From the NCBI GenBank assembly GCA_028876695.1, contig JAGWRH010000092.1:1-6599 (forward strand): a stretch of 6,599 nt of DNA, in the 5' to 3' direction. The notes beneath the pieces were generated by a model that saw nothing but the letters and a program-made list of their open reading frames with translations, was not told where the DNA came from and ran no database searches. Below are positions 1 through 6,144 of the stretch, in pieces. A program made the translations under genes and the position numbers. This stretch comes from Acidobacteriota bacterium (GTDB lineage: Bacteria > Acidobacteriota > Terriglobia > Acidiferrales > UBA7541). The first letter of the stretch is position 1, and each line of letters begins with the position of its first letter.

Positions 1-96
1 AACTCACAGAAAAGAAAGGCTCGCGACACAGTCTAATCGATACACTTCCCGTCACCAGCCTGTCGTGCACTGCGGATACTACTCGCCGGTCACCGT

Positions 97-177
97 TTCT
101 GCCCGGAACTGCCAATCGAGTAGAAACACGCATAAGCCGCTGAAAACAAACAATCGCGATTCCTTCTACCCGGAACT
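97..177. repeat. Pair of 14-base direct repeats
   Basis: TTCTGCCCGGAACT at 97-110 recurs as TTCTACCCGGAACT at 164-177, with one mismatch and 67 bases from start to start. The copies are not palindromic. They lie in the non-coding region upstream of the TPR gene. They could be paired regulator sites, but 67 bases is not a whole number of helical turns and chance cannot be excluded. Confidence 0.4.
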
Positions 178-265
178 AGGCGAAGCAACGATTCAATCTC
201 ACGCCCGGCTCGCCTCGTCGCGACAGCACCCGATCCACGACACGCGGCCAGCGCAGCCGCCATTC

Positions 266-295
266 TTGACCGCTCCGCTGATGAATGCTAACAAT
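266..295 (+). promoter_or_regulatory. Weak sigma70-like promoter candidate for the TPR gene
   Basis: TTGACC at 266-271 matches five of six bases of the -35 consensus. With an 18-base spacer it faces AACAAT at 290-295, which matches four of six bases of the -10 consensus. Transcription would start near 302, giving a leader of about 32 bases before the ATG at 334. The -10 box is poor, so this is only a candidate. Confidence 0.3.
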
Positions 296-333
296 CGCCG
301 CCAGAACCATCACAGGTGGCCTGGAGAATCGCA

Positions 334-1203
334 ATGAGCCTATTACCATCACGAAGCATCCGACGCTCGGCTCGCATTGTCAGCGTGCTTTTCCTCGGAT
401 TGGGAATGGCTTCGGCCGCACGAGCGCAGATGCCGGGAACGGTCGAAAACGGGGGCGGGATCTCCAATCAGACGGCGATGGGCATCAGCGGAGGCATGAC
501 CGACCAGCTGCAATATGGCACGTTCGGACACGGCGAGCAGCGCGAACAGTTCGACGCGTATCAGAAGTTTCTGAAATCCAATGAGCCACAGAAGAAGATC
601 AAGCTCGGAAACGAATTTTTGAAGCGATACCCAAAAAGTCCATTCGACGAACCGGTGGACGTGGGCCTGATGACGGTGTACATGGCCCAGAAAGATTGGA
701 ACGACTCTTACCGCTGCGGCGACGACGCGCTGGCGCTCAATCCCGACGATGTGGACGTGCTGGCTCCGGTCAGCTGGGCGATCCCGCATGTGTACGATCC
801 CAAATCGCCGGACGCAAGCGAGCAGCTATCGAAAGCGGAAAAGTACGCGAAGCATGCGCTGGAAGTGATGTCCACGATGCACAAGCCGGCGCATATGACC
901 GATGCACAATTCTCCGACGCGAAAGCCCGAAGATCCGCGCAGGCGCACAGCGCCCTGGGACTCGTCTATTTCCGCCGCCAGCAGTACAGCGATTCCGCGA
1001 AGGAAGTCGAACAAGCGGTTGACGGGAATTCCGCGCCGGACCCGACCGACCTCTTTGTGCTTGGAGCGGATTATCACTTCTTGAGCCGCCACTTGGAATC
1101 CGAGCAGGCTTTCGCGCGCTGCGCGCGGATCACCGGATCGCTCGAAAGCCAGTGCGCGCAAAACGCCAAGGCGGAGAAGCTGCAGGAAGGCGCCTCGAAT
1201 TGA
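334..1203 (+). CDS. Secreted TPR-repeat protein, function unknown
   Basis: A 289-residue protein. I chose the ATG at 334 because GGAGA at 323-327 lies six bases upstream; a GTG at 316 would add six residues but has no such site. Residues 1-31 form a clear Sec signal peptide: an Arg-rich start (RSIRRSAR), a hydrophobic core and an ARA-Q cleavage site, so the mature protein should be periplasmic or outside. A Gly/Met/Gln-rich stretch follows (about 33-66). Helical TPR-like units then occupy about 68-102, 110-142, 199-230 and 237-266; the clearest has a MAQKDWNDSYRCGDDALALNPDD core. TPR proteins are scaffolds for protein contacts and no catalytic motif is visible. Cys128, Cys263 and Cys274 could form a disulphide. 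The next gene on this strand has its own promoter candidate, so this is probably a single-gene transcript. The partner is unknown. I am confident it is a gene and exported, but not of its role. Confidence 0.85.
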   Translation: MSLLPSRSIRRSARIVSVLFLGLGMASAARAQMPGTVENGGGISNQTAMGISGGMTDQLQYGTFGHGEQREQFDAYQKFLKSNEPQKKIKLGNEFLKRYPKSPFDEPVDVGLMTVYMAQKDWNDSYRCGDDALALNPDDVDVLAPVSWAIPHVYDPKSPDASEQLSKAEKYAKHALEVMSTMHKPAHMTDAQFSDAKARRSAQAHSALGLVYFRRQQYSDSAKEVEQAVDGNSAPDPTDLFVLGADYHFLSRHLESEQAFARCARITGSLESQCAQNAKAEKLQEGASN

Positions 1204-1396
1204 AACGCGGCAACTGGCGGAGCCGCACACCCGCATCCCGGCGGGCGGATACCGTTGCCGCCGGCGCGGCTCCGATGCGCGCACGCTTCCGGCAAGCGGC
1301 GCATCCCACTGATGCCGGAAGATCTTCCCGCTACATCGGGACGCAATTTTCGATTTTTGTTGCGTTGGCGGGTTGGAGGCACGCGGGTGACGAAAA

Positions 1397-1425
1397 TCGA
1401 CGCGTATGGCAGAACGGGCTAAAAT
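1397..1425 (+). promoter_or_regulatory. Sigma70-like promoter for the SRPBCC-like gene
   Basis: TCGACG at 1397-1402 matches four of six -35 bases and TAAAAT at 1420-1425 matches five of six -10 bases, with an ideal 17-base spacer. A start near 1432 would give a leader of about 110 bases to the GTG at 1544. The placement in an otherwise gene-free gap supports it. It is a prediction by eye only. Confidence 0.45.
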
Positions 1426-1430
1426 GGAGA

Positions 1431-1456
1431 AGCGGACCATCCCGGCACGGTCCGCT
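1431..1456 (+). promoter_or_regulatory. 8-bp hairpin at the predicted 5' end of the leader
   Basis: AGCGGACC at 1431-1438 pairs perfectly with GGTCCGCT at 1449-1456 around a 10-base loop. It coincides with the predicted transcription start (about 1432), so it would cap the 5' end of the mRNA. Such hairpins can protect transcripts from decay. Alternatively it could be a terminator of upstream transcription, but only CGTTTG follows it, which is a poor U-tract. Confidence 0.5.
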
Positions 1457-1525
1457 CGTTTGCCCAACAGCCGTTAAGCCGCAGGCCGGATTCACGCGCT
1501 ACCTAAGCCCGCGCACATGAGTCCG

Positions 1526-1535
1526 AGAGGTGGAG
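1526..1535 (+). promoter_or_regulatory. Ribosome binding site that fixes the GTG start
   Basis: AGAGGTGGAG ends eight bases before the GTG at 1544. The alternative in-frame ATG at 1517 has only pyrimidine-rich and mixed sequence upstream. This purine-rich site would lie inside the coding region if the ATG were used, which argues for the GTG. Confidence 0.6.
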
Positions 1536-1543
1536 CATCTTCC

Positions 1544-2476
1544 GTGAAAAGCCCACCGCATGGGATTTCTCGCCGAAAGGCCGTTTACGCGGGCGCTGCC
1601 GTCGTGGGACTGCTCGGCGTCGCGATCGCCTGCGCCGCCGCGGACTTGAGTCAGGCGACCATCGAGGCGTTCAATCAGTATGTGAAGGTGGCGCAGCAGC
1701 GGACGGAATCGAGCCTGCGCGCCACAGGTCCGTTCCTGTGGATCGATTTTCGCCCGGAATCGAGCGGCAAACACTACTACGAACAGCTGCGATCGGGTGA
1801 ATTCGTGATCCGGCGACTGGATACGTACGACGACGGTCGCGAGATTGAAATACCCGACGGCATGGTGCACCACTGGATCGGACTCGCGTACGTTCCCGGC
1901 GCGACGCTGAAATCGGCCGAATCGGTGATCGAGGATTACCAGGATTACCGCGAGATCTACGCGCCGGAGGTGAGGCGCTCGAAAGTGTTCGCGCAGGATG
2001 ACGAAGGGCTCCATCTGTATCTGCAGCTCTTCAAGGATTCGCCGCGGCGTGTTTCGTACAACGTGAATTTCAAGGTGCAGCGGGTTTCACTCTCCACGAC
2101 GCGCATCGCGAGCACTTCGATTTCCACGCGCATCGCGCAGCTGCAGGATCCCATGCAGACGACCAGCGCCGAATATCCGGTAGGGCAGGATTCCGGCTTC
2201 CTGTGGCGCATGAATGACTACTGGCGGTACGAGCAGAAGGACGGCGGCGTGTACATGCAGGTGGAGGCGATCTCGCTGAGCCGCGACGTGCCTCCATTTT
2301 TGGGGTGGTTCGTGCGGCCGATAATCCGCCGAGTGGCGCGGCAAACAATCGCGAGCCTGTTGGAGGCGAACCGGCGCGCGATTCAGAATCCGCAGCGGTA
2401 CGCGCCGCACGCAACGAGTATCGTCGCGAATTCGGCGGGCGTGAGAGCGCCGGCCCAGGACCCACCTCACCAGTAA
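1544..2476 (+). CDS. Exported or membrane-anchored SRPBCC/START-like protein
   Basis: A 310-residue protein from the GTG at 1544 (319 residues if the ATG at 1517 is used). The N-terminus has positive charges (SRRKAVY) and then one hydrophobic segment at about residues 15-33, so it is exported or held by an N-terminal membrane anchor. The rest looks like an alpha/beta SRPBCC (START/polyketide-cyclase-like) fold, a family that encloses a hydrophobic ligand. I base this on the pattern of alternating strands in the middle, the signature GFLWRMNDYWRYEQKDGGVY followed by EAISLSRDVP (about 218-250), and a long C-terminal helix (about 261-281). No catalytic residues are obvious and the ligand is unknown; lipid-like molecules are a guess from the fold. 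The last 30 or so residues are Ala/Pro-rich and probably disordered. The gene converges on the TauE-like gene with 122 bases between them and no clear terminator. Confidence is high for the gene, moderate for the fold. Confidence 0.8.
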   Translation: MKSPPHGISRRKAVYAGAAVVGLLGVAIACAAADLSQATIEAFNQYVKVAQQRTESSLRATGPFLWIDFRPESSGKHYYEQLRSGEFVIRRLDTYDDGREIEIPDGMVHHWIGLAYVPGATLKSAESVIEDYQDYREIYAPEVRRSKVFAQDDEGLHLYLQLFKDSPRRVSYNVNFKVQRVSLSTTRIASTSISTRIAQLQDPMQTTSAEYPVGQDSGFLWRMNDYWRYEQKDGGVYMQVEAISLSRDVPPFLGWFVRPIIRRVARQTIASLLEANRRAIQNPQRYAPHATSIVANSAGVRAPAQDPPHQ

Positions 2477-2598
2477 ATCGACTCGCGACGCAGTCCGCGC
2501 AACTTGCAAAGCAAAGAACGGCCGCGGCAAGCAGCTTCCTGCCGGCGAGCGTTAGCGACGGCGCGCGAGCGTATCTGCGTCCGGCTGGAGCAGCGCCG

Positions 2599-3411
2599 CT
2601 ATCGGTAGCGGACGAAGAAGTACGCGGACATGCCGAAACCGATGGCGATCACGCCCCAGCGCACGTGCCGCGGGTTCAGTTTCTGGGCGAAGAGCGCTCC
2701 GCCGTAGCCACCCAGCGCCGCACCCACGACCATCACGGCCGCCTCCGGCCAAACGATGCGGTGGCCGACGATGAACGTGACGAGCGCGACTCCATTCACG
2801 ATGGTGACAAGAAGCGTTTTCACGCCGTTCATCGTGTGGATATTTTCCATGCCGAGGAGCGCCAGCAGCGCGAGCACCAGGATTCCCGCGCCGGCTCCGA
2901 AATAGCCGATGTAGGTGGCGATAAAGAGCTCGATGATCAGGCCGCCGATGAAAACGAGCAGCGGGGTGCGTTTCCCGGAGGCGGCCGCACCGAGCGGCGC
3001 CGCGTCGATTTCGCGGTTTTCCACGCGCGCGCGCAGCCACGACGTGATCCGCGCGCTGAAGATAAACACGATCGTGGCGAGCAGCAGAAGCCAGGGGATC
3101 AGTTTCACGAACGTCTCTTGCGGCGTGCGCAGCAGAATGTTGGCGCCCAGAACGCCGCCGACGATGCCGAGAACGATCAGCGGAGGAAGTATGCGGCGGG
3201 CCTGGCTGTCGAAGGCTTTGCGATAAGCCACCGTGCTGGCGATGGTGCCGGGCCATAGGGCGCAGGTGTTGGTGGCGTTGGCGGCGATGGGCTCGATGCC
3301 GGAAACGAGCAGCGCGGGAAAGGAAATGAAGCTTCCTCCGCCGGCGAAGGAATTCATTACTCCAGCGAGCAGCGCAGCGATGAATAGGAAACTAGCGCGG
3401 CCGAAAGGCAC
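2599..3411 (-). CDS. TauE/SafE (TSUP) family membrane permease
   Basis: A 270-residue integral inner-membrane protein of the TSUP family, which exports or imports small sulfur-containing or organic anions such as sulfite, sulfoacetate or taurine-derived products. Two inverted halves are visible. The N-terminal one has the family signature LLAGVMNSFAGGGSFISFPA at about 14-33 and the C-terminal one has YIGYFGAGAGILVLALLALLG at about 166-186, followed by a Met-Asn-Gly-Val-Lys turn. About seven or eight hydrophobic helices are separated by an Arg-rich cytoplasmic loop (about 120-147). The start is the GTG at 3411. It gives the family's usual length and places the first helix at once, but has no good ribosome binding site; no other start codon lies nearby in frame, although the frame stays open far upstream by chance. 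The gene is divergent from the riboflavin gene. No sulfur-metabolism gene is adjacent, so the substrate cannot be told. Confidence 0.88.
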   Translation of the reverse strand: MPFGRASFLFIAALLAGVMNSFAGGGSFISFPALLVSGIEPIAANATNTCALWPGTIASTVAYRKAFDSQARRILPPLIVLGIVGGVLGANILLRTPQETFVKLIPWLLLLATIVFIFSARITSWLRARVENREIDAAPLGAAASGKRTPLLVFIGGLIIELFIATYIGYFGAGAGILVLALLALLGMENIHTMNGVKTLLVTIVNGVALVTFIVGHRIVWPEAAVMVVGAALGGYGGALFAQKLNPRHVRWGVIAIGFGMSAYFFVRYR

Positions 3412-3509
3412 GCGAAAGAATACCGCGATTCCGGGCGAAAAGGCATGGGCTGTTTGCTCAAAGGAGCCGCTTCGGACGCCGAGGAGCCAGCCGAAGCCGA
3501 TCCAAATTG

Positions 3510-3543
3510 CGATATGATAGCGGATACGGGCTGTCCCGTTTTC
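3510..3543 (+). promoter_or_regulatory. Possible -10 box, small palindrome and hairpin before the riboflavin gene
   Basis: The 147-base divergent gap contains TATGAT at 3513-3518 (five of six -10 bases) inside an imperfect palindrome, CGATATGATAGCG (3510-3522). On the other strand the same bases read TATCAT, which also resembles a -10 box. Directly downstream, ACGGG (3526-3530) pairs with CCCGT (3535-3539) around CTGT and is followed by TTTTC. No acceptable -35 is present at 16-18 bases. I see no FMN riboswitch: the gap lacks its conserved core. Confidence 0.25.
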
Positions 3544-3558
3544 GCGCCATGGTGACCA

Positions 3559-4740
3559 ATGAGCGAGCGCACAACTCCGTTTGCGACGGTGGACGAATCG
3601 ATCGAGGAAATCCGGCAAGGGCGCATGATCGTCCTGGTGGACGACGAAGATCGCGAAAATGAAGGCGATCTGTGCATGGCGGCGGAGAAGATCACGCCGG
3701 ACGCGATCAACTTCATGGCGAAGTTCGGCCGCGGGCTGGTGTGCCTGGCGCTGACGGAGCAGCGCTGCGACGAATTGCACCTGCTGCCGATTTCGGCGCG
3801 GAACACGTCGGCATTCGGGACGCCGTTTTGCGAGCCGATCGACGCGCGACGCGGCACGACGACGGGCATCAGCGCGGCGGACCGCGCCACGACGATTCTG
3901 GCGGCCATCGATCCGAAAACGCATCCCGAGGATTTGGCGCGGCCCGGCCACATCTACACACTCCGGGCGCGCGCGGGCGGCGTGCTGGTGCGGGCGGGAC
4001 AAACGGAAGCGTCCGTGGATTTGGCGCGAATCGCGGGGCTCGAAGCTTCGGGCGTGATCTGCGAAATCATGAACGACGATGGCACGATGGCGCGCATTCC
4101 GCAGCTCGTGGAGTTTTGCCGGGAGCACGGGCTGAAGCTGCTGACGGTGGCGGAATTGATCCGTTACCGGATGCGGCACGAACGGTATGTGCGGCGCATC
4201 GCGGAATCGATTCTGCCGACAAAGTATGGAGACTTCCGGATGATCGCGTATTCGAGCGACGTGGATCATGAGGTGCACGTGGCGCTGGTTCGCGGCGAGA
4301 TATCGAACGATGGGCCGCCGCTGGTGCGCGTCCATTCGCATTGCTTGACGGGCGACGTGCTGGGCTCGACGGCGTGCGATTGCCGGGCGATGATCGAAGG
4401 ATCGCTCAAAGCCATCGCCGCGGAGGATCGCGGCGTGTTCGTCTATTTGCATCATACCGGCCGCGGATTTCTGATCGATTCGCGCACCGAAGAGGGCGCG
4501 ATACTGCCGCGAATTATTTATCACGAGCGCGGACAGGCCGAGCGCGACGCCGGCGCGCAGCGGTTGATCCAGCACGAAAGCGGCATTGGCGCGCAGATTC
4601 TGAAGGACCTGGGGCTGCGGCGGATTCGCGTCCTCACGAACTTGCCGCGGAAAGTGGTGGCGCTCACCGGGTACGGGCTCGAGATCACGGACCAGGTTTC
4701 GTTGCGCGTGCAGGACGAAGCCAGGCATCAGCTGCTCTAA
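3559..4740 (+). CDS. ribBA: RibB with degenerate RibA domain (RibBA/RibBX-like)
   Basis: A 393-residue cytoplasmic protein. Residues 1-205 form 3,4-dihydroxy-2-butanone-4-phosphate synthase, which turns ribulose 5-phosphate into the four-carbon unit of riboflavin. DDEDRENEGD (28-37), Cys62, the TTGISAADRATTI block (101-113), RPGH (His131) and CEIMNDDGTMAR (168-179) are all present. The metal-binding His of the usual GHTEA motif is Gln148 here (AGQTEAS). Residues 210-393 resemble GTP cyclohydrolase II. The zinc cysteines are kept (Cys262, 273, 275), but the RQEGR motif reads HHTGR (298-302), and by eye alignment the catalytic Asp and Arg (E. coli 126 and 128) become Ile337 and His339. The region around Tyr105 is not recognisable and the C-terminal NEH tail is missing. 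This half is therefore probably inactive, as in RibBX proteins. The ATG at 3559 follows GGTGA closely. The cytochrome gene begins 18 bases after the stop. A fully bifunctional RibBA is possible but unlikely. Confidence 0.92.
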   Translation: MSERTTPFATVDESIEEIRQGRMIVLVDDEDRENEGDLCMAAEKITPDAINFMAKFGRGLVCLALTEQRCDELHLLPISARNTSAFGTPFCEPIDARRGTTTGISAADRATTILAAIDPKTHPEDLARPGHIYTLRARAGGVLVRAGQTEASVDLARIAGLEASGVICEIMNDDGTMARIPQLVEFCREHGLKLLTVAELIRYRMRHERYVRRIAESILPTKYGDFRMIAYSSDVDHEVHVALVRGEISNDGPPLVRVHSHCLTGDVLGSTACDCRAMIEGSLKAIAAEDRGVFVYLHHTGRGFLIDSRTEEGAILPRIIYHERGQAERDAGAQRLIQHESGIGAQILKDLGLRRIRVLTNLPRKVVALTGYGLEITDQVSLRVQDEARHQLL

Positions 4741-4758
4741 ACGACGGAGGGTAACTGT

Positions 4759-5223
4759 ATGCTTCTTTTGAAACGAGCGCTCTTGACTGCCGCGGGTTCG
4801 ATTTTGATCAGCACCGCCGCGAGCGCGGCAGCGCAGCCAGTCGCGCCCAAGCTCACTCCCCGTCTGCGTGGGCTACTCGTGAGCGAGATGGTTTCGGTGC
4901 GCACCGCCGCACACGGAATTCTGGACGGCCTCGTGAACGGCGACGATGCAAGCGTAGCGATGCTCGCGCAGCGCGTTCACGACAGCTTTATCATGGAAAG
5001 ATCGATGACGCCGCGGGATCGTAAGGATTTAGAGGCGGCGCTGCCGAAAGAGTTTGTCGCCATGGATCAATCATTCCATGCGACGGCGGGACAGCTTGCC
5101 GAAGCAGCGAGGGCGCACGAGCGAGCGCGCGAGCATGTCCTCTTTGACCGGATGACCGCGACGTGCTCCGCTTGTCACAGCCGGTTTGCGACCGACGTGT
5201 TTAAGGGCTTCGCGCCCAAATAA
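4759..5223 (+). CDS. Cytochrome c'/c-556-like monoheme protein
   Basis: A 154-residue exported protein. The start has a strong ribosome binding site, GGAGG at 4746-4750, eight bases upstream. Residues 1-25 are a Sec signal peptide ending near ASAAA-Q, so it should act in the periplasm. The mature part, about 129 residues, is predicted all-helical and carries a single c-type heme motif, CSACH at 136-140, almost at the C-terminus. A C-terminal heme motif, a four-helix length and a following basic residue and Phe (HSRF) fit the cytochrome c'/c-556 family. His140 is the proximal ligand; Met44 in the first mature helix is where c-556 types have their second ligand, so this could be a six-coordinate electron carrier rather than a gas-binding c'. 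It follows the riboflavin gene by 18 bases and is probably co-transcribed. Its electron partner is unknown. Confidence 0.85.
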   Translation: MLLLKRALLTAAGSILISTAASAAAQPVAPKLTPRLRGLLVSEMVSVRTAAHGILDGLVNGDDASVAMLAQRVHDSFIMERSMTPRDRKDLEAALPKEFVAMDQSFHATAGQLAEAARAHERAREHVLFDRMTATCSACHSRFATDVFKGFAPK

Positions 5224-5305
5224 GGCAATCTCGCCGGCTGAACCGCGACGCGCTGAGCTACACGCCTTGATCCAAGCCGAGCATCGCACACGCATAAAAC
5301 CTTCT

Positions 5306-5377
5306 CGAACGTGAAGTCGCTTCGGAGCGGCAGACCGGAGTGAGCGCGCAGCCGAGGCGCGAATTCACTTCAGTTCG
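5306..5377. terminator. Possible bidirectional terminator stem between convergent genes
   Basis: CGAAC (5306-5310) and TGAAGT (5312-5317) pair with ACTTCA (5367-5372) and GTTCG (5373-5377), leaving one bulged G at 5311: an 11-bp imperfect stem. A smaller hairpin, CGCT-TCGG-AGCG (5318-5329), lies inside the loop. The position between two convergent stop codons suits a terminator, but the loop is long and no good U-tract follows; on the minus strand TTTT comes seven bases later. The right arm overlaps the end of the ComEA-like gene. Confidence 0.22.
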
Positions 5378-5724
5378 CGATGGGGCGCTGAGCTTGCGCG
5401 GGGCGGGTGCGGCAAACGCGGCGCGGGCGCGACGGTGACCCAGGGGCGGAGCTTTTCGAACTTACTGCGCGAAATTCCGTGGAGCGAGAGCAGGTCTTCG
5501 ACGCGGCGAAACGGCCCGCTCTTGGCGCGGAAATCGAGAATGGCTTTTGCGGTCACTGGGCCGACGCCCGGCAATTGCTCGAGCTCCGTGGCGGTGGCGG
5601 TGTTCAGATCGACGGGCTTCGCCGGCGGATGCTTTTTCGATCCGGCGAACGCTAGCGGCACGCACGCGAGCGAAACCATTAGACCAAACGTGAACGCGAG
5701 GCGACGGAGAACCTTTAGAGGCAT
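5365..5724 (-). CDS. comEA: ComEA-type helix-hairpin-helix DNA-binding protein
   Basis: A 119-residue protein starting at the ATG at 5724. A TTG at 5748 would add eight residues but spoils the signal peptide layout. Residues 1-27 form a signal peptide (MPLKVLRRLAF, hydrophobic core, LAFA-G cleavage), so the protein is periplasmic or weakly anchored. The family core follows: DLNTATATELEQLPGVGP (39-56), then AKAILDFRAKSGPF (59-72), VEDLL, and a second HhH-like turn LHGISRSKFEKL (81-92). These two helix-hairpin-helix units bind the DNA backbone without sequence preference. ComEA proteins capture incoming double-stranded DNA during natural transformation. The tail (about 96-119) is Pro/Arg-rich. 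No other competence gene is in the window, and small exported HhH proteins are often annotated only by the domain, so a competence role is inferred. It is last in a minus-strand series after the membrane protein and the M16 peptidase. Confidence 0.85.
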   Translation of the reverse strand: MPLKVLRRLAFTFGLMVSLACVPLAFAGSKKHPPAKPVDLNTATATELEQLPGVGPVTAKAILDFRAKSGPFRRVEDLLSLHGISRSKFEKLRPWVTVAPAPRLPHPPRASSAPHRELK

Positions 5725-5805
5725 TGGGCGTCTCAAAGCGATTAACAACCTGCGCTAAAACCACATCGATCGATGCCAACACGCGCCAAAATTATCCGCG
5801 AGCGA

Positions 5806-6096
5806 TCAGCGGCGCCAGCGTGGCAGATACGTGACGGCGAACAGCGCGACGGAGGCAAACAGCAGCGCACCGATGACGATCGTTTGCGCGTGAAACCTGA
5901 GAATGATCAGCGACATCAGGAACAGGGCCGCCAACGCATAAATCAATATGCCGAAGATGGTGCGAAAGAACCGCAGATTCGGGTTTGCCGGGCGGCGCCA
6001 AGCGCGACGGTCGGGGCCGTTCGCTTGTGCCGGGTTCGCGGGCCGGTCCTGCGCGGCGGCCGGCGGATTCTCAATTTGCTTCCCTTGACTCACCAT
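5806..6096 (-). CDS. Small two-helix membrane protein, function unknown
   Basis: A 96-residue protein I do not recognise. Residues 1-40 are polar, Pro/Ala/Gln-rich and probably disordered. Two hydrophobic helices follow, at about 46-67 (TIFGILIYALAALFLMSLII) and 71-91 (QTIVIGALLFASVALFAVTY), joined by a very short RFHA turn, with a basic tail (PRWRR). By the positive-inside rule both ends probably face the cytoplasm, with the short turn outside. No strong ribosome binding site precedes the ATG at 6096. The M16 gene ends 48 bases upstream and the ComEA-like gene starts 81 bases downstream, all on one strand, so co-transcription is possible. The realistic membrane topology, the gap-filling position and the absence of any better frame support a real gene. 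Confidence 0.6.
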   Translation of the reverse strand: MVSQGKQIENPPAAAQDRPANPAQANGPDRRAWRRPANPNLRFFRTIFGILIYALAALFLMSLIILRFHAQTIVIGALLFASVALFAVTYLPRWRR

Positions 6097-6144
6097 AATT
6101 AACCGCGGAAAAAGTGTTTCACGACTCCCGATCGCGCCCGAAGC

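Larger units (their letters stand above)
1..333. other. Non-coding upstream region
   Basis: No convincing gene lies here. The open frames that cross it are rich in Arg, His and Pro, lack a ribosome binding site and resemble no protein family I know. The stretch contains a 14-base direct repeat (97-110 and 164-177) and a weak sigma70-like promoter candidate (266-295) just before the TPR gene. It is probably the 5' intergenic region of that gene; the upstream neighbour is outside the window. Confidence 0.6.
1204..1543. other. Intergenic region with promoter and hairpin
   Basis: This 340-base gap separates two plus-strand genes. It contains no frame that resembles a protein. It holds an AT-rich patch at about 1346-1360 (a TTTTCGATTTTTG run flanked by ACGCAA/TTGCGT), then a promoter candidate (1397-1425), a perfect 8-bp hairpin (1431-1456) and the ribosome binding site of the next gene. 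No strong intrinsic terminator with a long T-tract is seen after the TPR gene. Confidence 0.6.

Noticed and set aside
65..337. 90-codon plus-strand frame before the TPR gene.
   Set aside because: Low-complexity Arg/Pro/His composition, no ribosome binding site, and it overlaps the start of a well-supported gene.
2477..2598. Terminator between the SRPBCC-like gene and the permease.
   Set aside because: Only short 5-bp stems (for example CGGCA with TGCCG) and no T-tract on either strand.
2305..3258. 317-codon plus-strand frame antisense to the permease.
   Set aside because: Its product is an Arg/Asp/Ala/Glu-rich string typical of an antisense shadow of hydrophobic coding sequence, and it overlaps two real genes.
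3412..3558. FMN riboswitch before the riboflavin gene.
   Set aside because: The conserved core motifs of that element are absent, and the 147-base gap shared with a divergent gene leaves little room for it.
3412..4728. Minus-strand frame open across the whole riboflavin gene, in phase with the TauE-like permease.
   Set aside because: The product is Arg/His-rich and resembles no family, while the plus strand encodes a clear riboflavin protein. Long antisense frames are common in GC-rich codon use.
6097..6144. T-tract after a GTGAAACAC stem on the minus strand, as a terminator between the M16 gene and the small membrane protein.
   Set aside because: The stem has only three base pairs, too weak for an intrinsic terminator.
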